From Dysgonamonadaceae bacterium (GTDB taxonomy: Bacteria; Bacteroidota; Bacteroidia; Bacteroidales; Azobacteroidaceae), in the NCBI GenBank assembly GCA_031258895.1, contig JAIRMF010000084.1, positions 1 to 6,162 on the forward strand: a stretch of DNA of 6,162 bases. Direction: 5' to 3'. Position numbers and translations under genes: made by a program. The first letter of the stretch is position 1. Each line of letters starts with the position of its first letter. The notes beneath the pieces were generated by a model. It was not told the DNA's origin and did no database searches. It saw only the letters and a list, made by a program, of their open reading frames with translations. This document shows, piece after piece, positions 1 through 5,301 of this stretch.

Positions 1-395
1 TCGGCGGCGTTGCAAGTACCGCTTGGTCAACGACAATTTACGGAGAGACCGATCCCAAGAAAATAGGAGGTTACGCTATCTACGAAACAGACGTCTGGAA
101 TGTCGCCGTATCGGAGGGAGGTTATTTTCACCCGACAGGCGGAAGCCTTGACAGGACAAAACCACTCTATACCGACGACGCCCCCGAACCTCTTCTCTTT
201 CTTCCGGCGGCAGGCTTTCTTTTCAACACCTACGAATGGCTGACGAGTTTGTCTGTTAGTATACCCGGGTATTACTGGAGCAGTTCGGTTTACAATACTG
301 ATTCCTATTATCTTGGCTTTACCTGTAAGGCGGCGAGCAGCAGTAACAGTGACGGACGTGCGTACGGGCAGAGTATCCGTTGCGTGTCGGAATGA
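1..395 (+). CDS. 3' end of a FISUMP-domain surface protein (partial)
   Basis: An open frame with codons starting at position 3 runs from the window edge to a TGA at 393-395, giving about 130 residues with no start codon inside the window. The translation has the hallmarks of the FISUMP domain (Fibrobacter succinogenes major paralogous domain) found at the C-terminus of many Bacteroidales fimbrillin-like and Ig-like surface proteins: LFLPAAG, then GYYWSSSVYNTDSYYLGF, a Ser/Asn/Asp-rich turn, and the closing RAYGQSIRCVSE. The aromatic/serine block and the final SIRCV motif are the diagnostic parts. Such proteins are usually exported and cell-surface attached; their ligands are mostly unknown. 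The N-terminal architecture, and so the full identity, lies outside the window. The gene converges on tRNA-Leu(GAG), with a shared hairpin terminator between them. The domain call is fairly sure; the role is inferred. Confidence 0.8.
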   Translation, partial: GGVASTAWSTTIYGETDPKKIGGYAIYETDVWNVAVSEGGYFHPTGGSLDRTKPLYTDDAPEPLLFLPAAGFLFNTYEWLTSLSVSIPGYYWSSSVYNTDSYYLGFTCKAASSSNSDGRAYGQSIRCVSE

Positions 396-416
396 TTCGG
401 CAATTAATTACAGGGC

Positions 417-466
417 AAAAAAATACCAACAGTCTGTATTCGACTGTTGGTATCTTCTTTCTCCTG
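417..466. terminator. Bidirectional rho-independent terminator
   Basis: A perfect 12-bp stem pairs 423-434 (ATACCAACAGTC) with 442-453 across a 7-base loop. On the minus strand the stem is followed by a run of seven T (417-423 read in reverse, partly overlapping the stem), a strong terminator for tRNA-Leu(GAG), whose 3' end lies 20 bases away. On the plus strand the stem is followed by the looser pyrimidine tract CTTCTTTCTCC, enough to serve the FISUMP gene that stops at 395. The stem is only moderately GC-rich, but its length and perfect pairing make the call firm. Confidence 0.85.
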
Positions 467-472
467 TCTTTG

Positions 473-556
473 TGCCCAGGACGGGATTTGAACCCACACA
501 CCGTAACCGGCACTACCCCCTCAAAGTAGCGTGTCTACCAATTTCACCACCTGGGC
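473..556 (-). tRNA. tRNA-Leu (anticodon GAG)
   Basis: On the minus strand an 84-base class II tRNA folds completely. The acceptor stem GCCCAGG (556-550) pairs with CCTGGGC (480-474), and the discriminator is A at 473. The D arm holds the A-A-A-T-T-G-G-T-A-G-A core usual for tRNA-Leu. The anticodon stem CTACT/GGTAG encloses the loop TTGAGGG, giving anticodon GAG, which reads CUU/CUC. A long variable arm (GCCG/CGGT around GTTA) marks the class II leucine type. The T loop is TTCAAAT. The 3' CCA is not encoded, so it must be added by tRNA nucleotidyltransferase. The gene has its own promoter upstream and a terminator 20 bases downstream, so it looks like a single-gene transcription unit. Confidence 0.95.
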
Positions 557-566
557 CTTCGCACTG

Positions 567-597
567 CAAAGATATGTTCGCTCTGTAAAACATCAAA
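567..597 (-). promoter_or_regulatory. Promoter of tRNA-Leu(GAG)
   Basis: On the minus strand a -33 TTTG (597-594) and a -7 TATCTTTG (574-567) are separated by 19 bases, matching the Bacteroidota vegetative promoter TTTG-N19-21-TAnnTTTG. The -7 box ends 10 bases before the tRNA 5' end, so transcription would start a few bases upstream of the mature tRNA. Confidence 0.8.
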
Positions 598-688
598 AAC
601 AACTGTTAAAACCTCCACCCTCTTATTCAACCTCTCTTACTCCCTATCATTCGCCACCTCTTACTTACCACCTTTATTTGCCCCCTTG
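598..688. other. Spacer between tRNA-Leu and tRNA-Glu
   Basis: The plus strand here is strongly pyrimidine-rich and the minus strand purine-rich, with repeated GAGG/GGTGG-like steps. I see no coding potential, no good hairpin and no clear terminator for the tRNA-Glu transcript, which may therefore run on towards tRNA-Leu or be trimmed after an unstructured tail. Confidence 0.5.
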
Positions 689-760
689 CAGCCCGTCGGG
701 GAATCGAACCCCGCTTTCAAGAATGAGAATCTTGCGTCCTAACCGATAGACGAACAGGCC
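689..760 (-). tRNA. tRNA-Glu (anticodon CTC)
   Basis: On the minus strand a 72-base tRNA runs from 760 to the discriminator G at 689. The acceptor stem GGCCTGT pairs with ACGGGCT, with a G1-U72 wobble. The D arm GTCTATCGGTTAGGAC is the standard glutamate form. The anticodon stem CAAGA/TCTTG holds the loop TTCTCAT, so the anticodon is CTC and reads GAG. The T arm is CGGGG-TTCGATT-CCCCG. CCA is not encoded. Its 5' end lies 33 bases downstream of the gltX stop codon, putting a glutamate tRNA directly behind the enzyme expected to charge it. A dedicated promoter sits in that gap. A CTC glutamate tRNA normally supplements a TTC isoacceptor, which would be elsewhere in the genome. Confidence 0.94.
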
Positions 761-776
761 ATCGCTTTTCCGGCTG

Positions 777-808
777 CAAAGGTAGTACGTTTTTACGAAT
801 TATCCAAA
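777..808 (-). promoter_or_regulatory. Promoter of tRNA-Glu(CTC)
   Basis: On the minus strand, -33 TTTG (808-805) lies inside the last codons of gltX and -7 TACCTTTG (784-777) lies in the gap after its stop codon, separated by exactly 20 bases. This is a full match to the Bacteroidota consensus. The tRNA can therefore be made independently of gltX, although read-through from gltX is also possible because no terminator separates them. Confidence 0.85.
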
Positions 809-2232
809 CATCTTTGCAAAGAATACTTCAAACGCCCGACAGATTCCGTACGACCAAGGATGACACACGCCTCCGTCGCACCGCAAGGCGTCGATATCTG
901 TCCCGTCAAAGCAATACGTACAATCCAAAGAAGCTGCTTGCGGTTGACGTCAAACACCTTCGTCAAAGAATTGTAAGCCTCAAACAACGCCTCATTACTC
1001 CATTCGCCAATGTCCGTAGATAACTTTATGACTTCCGGCAGGATCGCCCTCACCATCTCATAAGTCGTCCTCAACTTCGTATTCTGCAAGAGGCTGACGT
1101 CATATCCGTAGAAAGTCGTCACAAACGAAATCTTTTCCGGAATGTCCGAAAAAACCGAAATACGGGGCTGCAACAATCGATTCAACAAGTCACGATCAAT
1201 TCCATCGGGGAGACCCCCATAATATACCTCCGCCAGCTTCCCGAACTTTTCCGTAGACATCTCCTGAATGTATTGTCCGTTAAGCCACCGGAGCTTCGCC
1301 TCGTCAAATATCGCTGCCGACTTCGCAATGCCGTCAATATCGAAAACATCAATAAGCTCGGTGAGAGTGAATTTTTCGCGGTCATTCTTAGGACTCCACC
1401 CAAGCAAAGCAATATAGTTGATGATAGCCTCCGGCAAAAACCCCTTCTTCAGAAAGTCTTCAAAGTTAGCGTCACCGTATCGTTTGGAAAGTTTATGATG
1501 CTTGTCCTTCAAGATATGCGGGAGGTGCAGATAGTACGGGATCTCCCAGTTGAGCGCCCTGTAAAGGAGGTTGTAGTTGTGTGTGCTGTTCAGGTATTCC
1601 ATCCCGCGAATGACATGAGAGATCCGCATCAGGTGGTCGTCGATAACATTGGCAAAGTTATACGTAGGGTATCCATCGGATTTGATGAGTATATTGTCGT
1701 GCAACTCACGGTTTTCGACGGTAATATCCCCAAAAACAAGGTCATTGAAAGTACTGACGCCATCGGTCGGGACGTTTTGCCGGATTACATGAGGGATATT
1801 CGCAGCAAGATTCTCTTCAATCTCCCGCTTGGTCAGGTTGAGGCAATGTTTATCATATCGCCTGTTTCCCGATTTATCGGTGAGGGTTTCAAGTCGTTCT
1901 TTCGTACAGAAACAATAATATGCATCCCCGCTTTCTATCAATATCCGGGCATACTTAGCATATATCTCCCGTCGTTGACTCTGGATATAAGGTCCGAACG
2001 GTCCACCTACATTAGGCCCCTCGTCATATTGCAGACCCGCAATGTCAAGTGTATCATACACCGTTTTGCTTGCATTTTCGACAATTCGTTCCCTGTCGGT
2101 ATCTTCTATTCGAAGTATAAACTCTCCGTCATTTCCCTTAGCGAAAAGGTATGCATACAGTGCAGTACGCAGATTACCTATATGCATAAGACCTGTTGGA
2201 CTTGGAGCGAAACGTGTTCTAATTTTTTCCAT
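793..2232 (-). CDS. gltX: Glutamyl-tRNA synthetase (GltX), clostridial-like zinc-binding form
   Basis: This cytoplasmic class I aminoacyl-tRNA synthetase attaches glutamate to tRNA-Glu using ATP. The chosen start (2232) gives 479 residues beginning MEKIRTRFAPSPTG. An in-frame ATG at 2253 would add seven residues but lies upstream of the likely transcription start, because the -7 box is at 2251-2258. The HIGH signature appears as HIGN (residues 17-20) and the KMSKS loop as KLSKR (247-251). A zinc-binding insertion is visible: C107-x-C109, Y126 and C130. The catalytic core covers about residues 1-320; the rest is the helical anticodon-binding part, ending CLDNS. Length is normal. Stretches such as FILRIEDTDRER, YYCFCTKERLE and NYIALLGWSPKND resemble Clostridium GltX more than the Bacteroides type, which as I recall starts the catalytic motif HIGG and lacks these cysteines. 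The enzyme identity is secure; the foreign origin is inferred. Confidence 0.96.
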   Translation of the reverse strand: MEKIRTRFAPSPTGLMHIGNLRTALYAYLFAKGNDGEFILRIEDTDRERIVENASKTVYDTLDIAGLQYDEGPNVGGPFGPYIQSQRREIYAKYARILIESGDAYYCFCTKERLETLTDKSGNRRYDKHCLNLTKREIEENLAANIPHVIRQNVPTDGVSTFNDLVFGDITVENRELHDNILIKSDGYPTYNFANVIDDHLMRISHVIRGMEYLNSTHNYNLLYRALNWEIPYYLHLPHILKDKHHKLSKRYGDANFEDFLKKGFLPEAIINYIALLGWSPKNDREKFTLTELIDVFDIDGIAKSAAIFDEAKLRWLNGQYIQEMSTEKFGKLAEVYYGGLPDGIDRDLLNRLLQPRISVFSDIPEKISFVTTFYGYDVSLLQNTKLRTTYEMVRAILPEVIKLSTDIGEWSNEALFEAYNSLTKVFDVNRKQLLWIVRIALTGQISTPCGATEACVILGRTESVGRLKYSLQRCLDNS

Positions 2233-2250
2233 AGATTGTGATTTGCGGTG

Positions 2251-2258
2251 CAAAGTTA
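2251..2258 (-). promoter_or_regulatory. -7 box of the gltX promoter
   Basis: The minus strand reads TAACTTTG (2258-2251), matching TAnnTTTG. Transcription would begin near 2244, leaving a leader of about a dozen bases before the ATG at 2232 and ruling against the ATG at 2253. No clear -33 TTTG is seen 19-21 bases upstream, so the promoter may be of moderate strength. Confidence 0.65.
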
Positions 2259-2310
2259 CATAGAATGATTTATATCAGTAATACTTTCACGTAATACAAG
2301 GATAATTTAT

Positions 2311-2318
2311 TACCTTTG
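2311..2318 (+). promoter_or_regulatory. -7 box of the tRNA-Leu(TAG) promoter
   Basis: TACCTTTG lies 13 bases before the tRNA 5' end, a perfect TAnnTTTG match. The -33 region around 2285-2288 reads TTTC instead of TTTG. The box is divergent from the gltX -7 box, with about 52 bases between them. Confidence 0.7.
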
Positions 2319-2331
2319 CAGATGATTTGTA

Positions 2332-2412
2332 GCGGCAGTGGTGTAATGGTAGCCACGCCAGCCTTAGGAGCTGGTACCGTAAGGTGTGGGGGTTCGAGTC
2401 CCCCTTGCCGCA
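2332..2412 (+). tRNA. tRNA-Leu (anticodon TAG)
   Basis: An 81-base class II tRNA. The acceptor stem GCGGCAG (2332-2338) pairs with TTGCCGC (2405-2411), with one G-U pair at the base, and the discriminator is A at 2412. The anticodon stem CCAGC/GCTGG encloses CTTAGGA, giving anticodon TAG, which reads CUA/CUG and by wobble other CUN codons. The variable arm ACC-GTAA-GGT is the long leucine type, and the T arm is GGGGG-TTCGAGT-CCCCC. CCA is not encoded. It is transcribed away from gltX, with its own -7 box and a hairpin terminator downstream. It converges on the higBA operon. Confidence 0.95.
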
Positions 2413-2459
2413 CGTTATGAAGGTGAACGGACACAATAGCAAAACACCGAAAGAAAACG

Positions 2460-2487
2460 AAAGCCCCGAATAAAGGGGCTTTTGCTT
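2460..2487 (+). terminator. Rho-independent terminator after tRNA-Leu(TAG)
   Basis: AAAGCCCC (2460-2467) pairs perfectly with GGGGCTTT (2475-2482) across a 7-base loop and is followed by a T-rich run (TTTTGCTTTT). It lies 48 bases after the tRNA. It may also limit higBA transcripts arriving on the other strand, since that side is T-rich too (TTTCGTTTTCTTTC). Confidence 0.85.
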
Positions 2488-2559
2488 TTGATACACCAAA
2501 ACAAGTAACGCTACTTTGGCGATACGCCTTCAAGATTACAAGTTATTATTTGCCGTTTA

Positions 2560-2922
2560 TCAAACCCTCAACATAGCCGATGGAGATATGTTTAACACCA
2601 TGCATAATAACCGTGCGATTTTCAGAGTCGGCTCCGAGCGACCGGAAATGTAGTCATTCACGCGTGAAGGGCTGACGCCGATGTTGTTTGCCAATTCCCG
2701 CTGCGTGATTCCCTTTTCTTCCAAAGACAATTCTATGAGTTCCGAAACTGTCGGTTTCTCAACCGGGTAATGCAGCTTTTCGTATGCTATCACAATATCC
2801 GACATAAGGCTAAGCTCCAACGCCTTTTTGTCATTGGCCGGAGTATCATCGCCAACCAAAGGCAGAAGTTCCTCAACCTTTGCAAGTGCAAATTCGTACT
2901 GTTCTTTTGTTATCATGTCCAT
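2560..2922 (-). CDS. higA: HigA-type antitoxin, XRE-family HTH regulator
   Basis: A 120-residue cytoplasmic protein, the antitoxin partner of the HigB-like toxin encoded just upstream. The N-terminal half (about 1-60) is acidic and helical, as in E. coli YgjM-type HigA, and probably contacts the toxin. The C-terminal half is a Cro/XRE helix-turn-helix, with ITQRELANNIGVSPSRVNDY (72-91) giving the two helices and turn, followed by the typical SGRSEPTLKIARLL. HigA proteins neutralise the toxin and repress their own operon by binding its promoter. The start at 2922 lies 12 bases after the higB stop; a second ATG two codons in (MITKEQ) is equally possible. The toxin-before-antitoxin order is the HigBA arrangement. 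Family placement is by recognition of motifs and gene order; activity is inferred. Confidence 0.85.
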   Translation of the reverse strand: MDMITKEQYEFALAKVEELLPLVGDDTPANDKKALELSLMSDIVIAYEKLHYPVEKPTVSELIELSLEEKGITQRELANNIGVSPSRVNDYISGRSEPTLKIARLLCMVLNISPSAMLRV

Positions 2923-2934
2923 GCTTCGTTAATT

Positions 2935-3234
2935 TTATATGGTTGAACAATCTATCTTATTGCATTCCTCATGCGTTCCAATAAAACGGATAAAGATGTA
3001 TCCCATTGTGAATTTGACTACGACCACTAACCTGTATTTATTCCCCTTTATGTTAAAAACATAATGCTGGTTGCCTGTATAATCGGTTGCCGGAAACTCT
3101 ACCTTTATATCCGAAAGACTCTTCCACTCGGCTTTCAACGTAGCGTGATACCAACGTTCAAGGGCAACACGGAAATCCTCACGTCCTTTCTGTTCATAAA
3201 AATCTTTCAATTTCTTATGCGATACGACCCTCAT
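2935..3234 (-). CDS. higB: HigB-type toxin (RelE-like mRNA interferase)
   Basis: A 99-residue basic protein starting MRVVSHKKLKDFYEQ. It matches the HigB_toxin family of the RelE/ParE superfamily, whose members cleave mRNA on translating ribosomes. Visible family marks are the N-terminal lysine-rich helix, W37 with SLSDIKVEFPATD (39-51), the beta core HYVFNIKGNKYRLVVVVKF (57-75), and the terminal FIRFIGTHEEC (81-91). These align by eye with E. coli YgjN (HYVFN.GGNELRVVA, then MTHKEYD). The length is normal and the frame intact. It is the first gene of a two-gene operon with higA. A perfect -7 box lies 20 bases upstream of the ATG, so the leader is only about a dozen A-rich bases. No transposase or other mobility gene is seen nearby. 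Confidence 0.85.
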   Translation of the reverse strand: MRVVSHKKLKDFYEQKGREDFRVALERWYHATLKAEWKSLSDIKVEFPATDYTGNQHYVFNIKGNKYRLVVVVKFTMGYIFIRFIGTHEECNKIDCSTI

Positions 3235-3253
3235 CTATCGTTTAATTTTGATG

Positions 3254-3261
3254 CAAAGGTA
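3254..3261 (-). promoter_or_regulatory. -7 box of the higBA promoter
   Basis: The minus strand reads TACCTTTG (3261-3254), a perfect Bacteroidota -7 box, flanked by AT-rich sequence. The expected -33 position near 3281-3286 reads GTTTTT instead of TTTG. HigA autorepression would be expected to act around here. I see no convincing short inverted repeat over the box itself. Confidence 0.7.
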
Positions 3262-3349
3262 TAAATTAATTTTGAATTATAAAAACTTCGGGGGATAAAA
3301 TTTTATAAAATAGAACAAAACGAAAAACAAGTGATGCAAACACATTAGT

Positions 3350-3367
3350 TACAATATGCATATTGTA
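3350..3367. repeat. 18-bp perfect palindrome in an AT-rich gap
   Basis: TACAATATGCATATTGTA is its own reverse complement over all 18 bases. It lies in the roughly 130-base AT-rich gap between the end of the response-regulator gene (3395) and the higBA promoter (3254-3261). On the plus strand it is followed by six T, but no plus-strand gene ends here. It could be an operator for a dimeric regulator or the core of an AT-rich hairpin ending the two-component transcript. A second short inverted repeat (TTTTTTG/CAAAAAA) lies at 3368-3386. The rest of the gap shows only AT-rich sequence with small palindromes such as TTTTATAAAA. Confidence 0.5.
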
Positions 3368-3394
3368 TTTTTTGAACCAAAAAAGTTAAAATAT

Positions 3395-4159
3395 TTATTC
3401 CATCATCCATTCTTTAATCTCCCCCGCACGTGCTTTACTGACAATAATTCTTTCAGGCGTTGCAACCGAAAGATTGACAGACAGTTTGCCTCCAAACCAA
3501 ATCGAAATATCCTTCACGGCTCGACGGGCGACGATATTTTGACGGTTGGCACGAAAAAATAGCGAAGGTTTGAGTTGTAGCATCAAGTCGTCAAGTGTTT
3601 GATCGAGCGAGACGGTTTCTTCCTTGAATGTCAATGCTTTGACGGTTCTGCCGTCGATGTAAATGCAGGCAATATCGGCAACGGCAAGCGGTATCAGTTT
3701 GTCGCGAACAGGAATTAAAAACGTTGATTTATAGTAAGTTGTCGTACTTTGACGGACGTTTTCCAAAAGTTTTTTCAGCAAATCGCCGTTTTCCGCAGGT
3801 TGGAAAGTGAAATTGCGGTATTTGTCGATAGCGCGTTTCAACCCTTGGCGTTCAATCGGTTTGAGGATATAGTCTATACTGTTCACTTCAAACGCTTTAA
3901 GTGCATAGTCATCATAAGCGGTAGTGAAAACGACGGGGCAAGGGACAGCGATTTTTTCAAAAATCAGAAACGCCGAGCCGTCGGCAAGATGAATGTCCAT
4001 AAAAGCAAGGTCAATACAAGGTGAAATGCCGAAAAACTCCACACTTTCCTCGATAGTTTGCAGCACCGCAACAATTTCTATATTCGCATCTATCTCTCTG
4101 ATAATCGCTTGCAATGCCTGCGCCGCAACTGCCTCATCTTCAATAATAACTGCTCTCAT
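3395..4159 (-). CDS. LytTR-family response regulator
   Basis: A 254-residue DNA-binding response regulator. The N-terminal receiver domain (about 1-118) has the acidic pocket E7-D8-E9, the phospho-acceptor D55 in FMDIHL, the switch threonine T79/T80 in VVFTTAYDDYALKAF, and K100 in YILKP. After a linker rich in polar residues, the LytTR DNA-binding domain (about 145-250) is shown by FLIPVRDKLIPLAVADIACI, the FFRANRQNIVARRAV block (201-215) and SVATPERIIVSKARAGEIK. LytTR proteins bind direct repeats with beta-strand contacts in the major groove. It sits six bases downstream of the sensor kinase gene, so the two are almost certainly cotranscribed and the kinase is its partner. All phosphorylation residues are present. 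Target genes cannot be told from the window; the adjacent receptor locus is the first candidate. Confidence 0.93.
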   Translation of the reverse strand: MRAVIIEDEAVAAQALQAIIREIDANIEIVAVLQTIEESVEFFGISPCIDLAFMDIHLADGSAFLIFEKIAVPCPVVFTTAYDDYALKAFEVNSIDYILKPIERQGLKRAIDKYRNFTFQPAENGDLLKKLLENVRQSTTTYYKSTFLIPVRDKLIPLAVADIACIYIDGRTVKALTFKEETVSLDQTLDDLMLQLKPSLFFRANRQNIVARRAVKDISIWFGGKLSVNLSVATPERIIVSKARAGEIKEWMME

Positions 4160-4165
4160 TATTCA

Positions 4166-5215
4166 TTATTTCAAAGGTATTTCCACCTCAAACCTCCCAC
4201 CCTCGTTGCGGATAACGATTTCACGGTTCCACAGCAGTCGGTATCGCTCTGCAAGGTTCGCCAGCCCGATGCTTTCGCCGCCTTCCGGTTCCTGCTTGGG
4301 TTGAACGGGATTCGACACGCAAATCGACGTTTCTGCCGTAAATATTGAAATAACAAGCGGTTGGCGGTTACTGACGATATTGTGCTTAATGGCATTCTCG
4401 ACAAGTGTTTGCAGACTTATCGGGATAACCGGACAATCGTTGTAGCGCTCATCGACGCGGTATTCAAACCTGAGACTGTCGCCGTAGCGAATCTGCATCA
4501 GAATGCAATAGGCGCGGGTAAATTTCAGTTCCTCGTCGAGAGTGATAACATCCTTGTTTTGAAGGGTATAACGAAACACATACGAGAGTTGTCGCACATA
4601 CTCTTCCGCCTTTGCAGCATCGGTTTTGACGAGCGAACTCAAAGTGTTGAGCGAGTTGAACAGAAAATGCGGATCAACCTGATTACGCAGCGCGAGGAAG
4701 CGGGTTTTCATATTTTCGGCTTGCAGACGCTCGTTTTCAAGCGCCATTTTCTGTTGTTTTTCGGAAATATAAATCAGCAGCGACGAGAGCAAAACGACCA
4801 TACCTATTGTGAAATCGCCCATCAATCCGCCAAAAAAACGCCTTGTCCCGCGTTCAAACGGCTCAAACGGCTGCTGAATCATCGAAATAAGTATGCTGAA
4901 TAGAGCAATATAAGAAAGTACGATTAGCACGAGAACAAAAACTCCCTTTTTCTGCGAGAAATAATCGTTTTTTAACAGTTTGAATATCAGCAAATAAAGA
5001 AAAAACGAAAACAGAAAATTAAACACAAACCTTATCAGCGTGAAGTTCAGGCTGAAAATATGCATCGGCATTTCGGGAGCGTTTTCGCGAAAGTGCATCG
5101 GACGTCCGTAGAAAAACATCACGATAAACAGCAAATTCATCAATATGCTGATACTCAACGCAAAAAGGAGTGCAGTACGGAGGTTGAGGGCGGATTTATT
5201 ATTGATAGGAGTCAT
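4166..5215 (-). CDS. LytS/YehU-type sensor histidine kinase, four TM segments
   Basis: A 349-residue inner-membrane kinase of the His_kinase family paired with LytTR regulators. Four hydrophobic segments are visible at about 14-36, 54-82, 91-112 and 130-150. Basic residues in the N-terminus and in the second loop (KLLKNDYFSQKK) put both ends in the cytoplasm. A short coiled-coil linker (about 150-172) leads to the phospho-acceptor motif RNQVDPHFLFNSLNTLSSLV with H183. The ATPase domain follows, with the N box LVENAIKHN (N274) and a glycine loop GGESIGLANLAERY (312-325). There is no separate periplasmic sensor domain, so sensing must use the membrane region and short loops. The first outer loop (37-53) is rich in Met and His. 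The gene starts with ATG at 5215 behind a good promoter and is followed by its regulator. Confidence 0.93.
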   Translation of the reverse strand: MTPINNKSALNLRTALLFALSISILMNLLFIVMFFYGRPMHFRENAPEMPMHIFSLNFTLIRFVFNFLFSFFLYLLIFKLLKNDYFSQKKGVFVLVLIVLSYIALFSILISMIQQPFEPFERGTRRFFGGLMGDFTIGMVVLLSSLLIYISEKQQKMALENERLQAENMKTRFLALRNQVDPHFLFNSLNTLSSLVKTDAAKAEEYVRQLSYVFRYTLQNKDVITLDEELKFTRAYCILMQIRYGDSLRFEYRVDERYNDCPVIPISLQTLVENAIKHNIVSNRQPLVISIFTAETSICVSNPVQPKQEPEGGESIGLANLAERYRLLWNREIVIRNEGGRFEVEIPLK

Positions 5216-5239
5216 AGCAGAATAACCTAATTTTTCCGA

Positions 5240-5270
5240 CGAAGGTACAAATTTTTTTCAATTTTTCAAA
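5240..5270 (-). promoter_or_regulatory. Promoter of the kinase-regulator operon
   Basis: On the minus strand a -33 TTTG (5270-5267) and a -7 TACCTTCG (5247-5240, one mismatch to TAnnTTTG) are 19 bases apart, followed by a leader of roughly 20 bases to the ATG at 5215. This makes the two-component operon separable from the receptor genes upstream. I see no terminator between 5302 and this promoter, so read-through is also possible. Confidence 0.65.
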
Positions 5271-5301
5271 CGTCGTTTTATTCCGATGTCGCCCCCTACA
5301 C

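Noticed and set aside
313..749. Plus-strand open frames of 91 and 72 codons covering the tRNA-Leu/tRNA-Glu region.
   Set aside because: They overlap the FISUMP gene in another frame and run through two well-folded tRNAs on the opposite strand. The translations are of low complexity, with no homology I can recognise.
1273..2241. A 322-codon open frame on the plus strand opposite gltX.
   Set aside because: It is antisense to a synthetase with all its motifs intact, its translation has no recognisable domain, and no -7 box precedes it. It is a by-product of the codon pattern of gltX.
2233..2253. The upstream ATG at 2253 as the gltX start, adding MHRKSQS.
   Set aside because: The -7 box at 2251-2258 places transcription start near 2244, downstream of this ATG. 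Family members begin close to the RTRFAPSPTG motif.
2505..2518. The 11-base string ACGCTACTTTG, also present in the anticodon arm of tRNA-Leu(GAG), as a possible tRNA fragment or attachment site.
   Set aside because: The match does not extend beyond 11 bases, covers no tRNA 3' end, and no integrase is nearby. Chance is the simpler explanation.
2270..2533. Minus-strand open frames of 87 and 70 codons over tRNA-Leu(TAG).
   Set aside because: They read through the reverse complement of a tRNA and its terminator. The phrase GGLEPPHLTVP is the familiar false peptide made by tRNA T-arm sequence.
4058..4903. Plus-strand open frames of 77-180 codons opposite the kinase and regulator genes.
   Set aside because: They are antisense to two genes with full sets of conserved residues and show no promoter or domain of their own.
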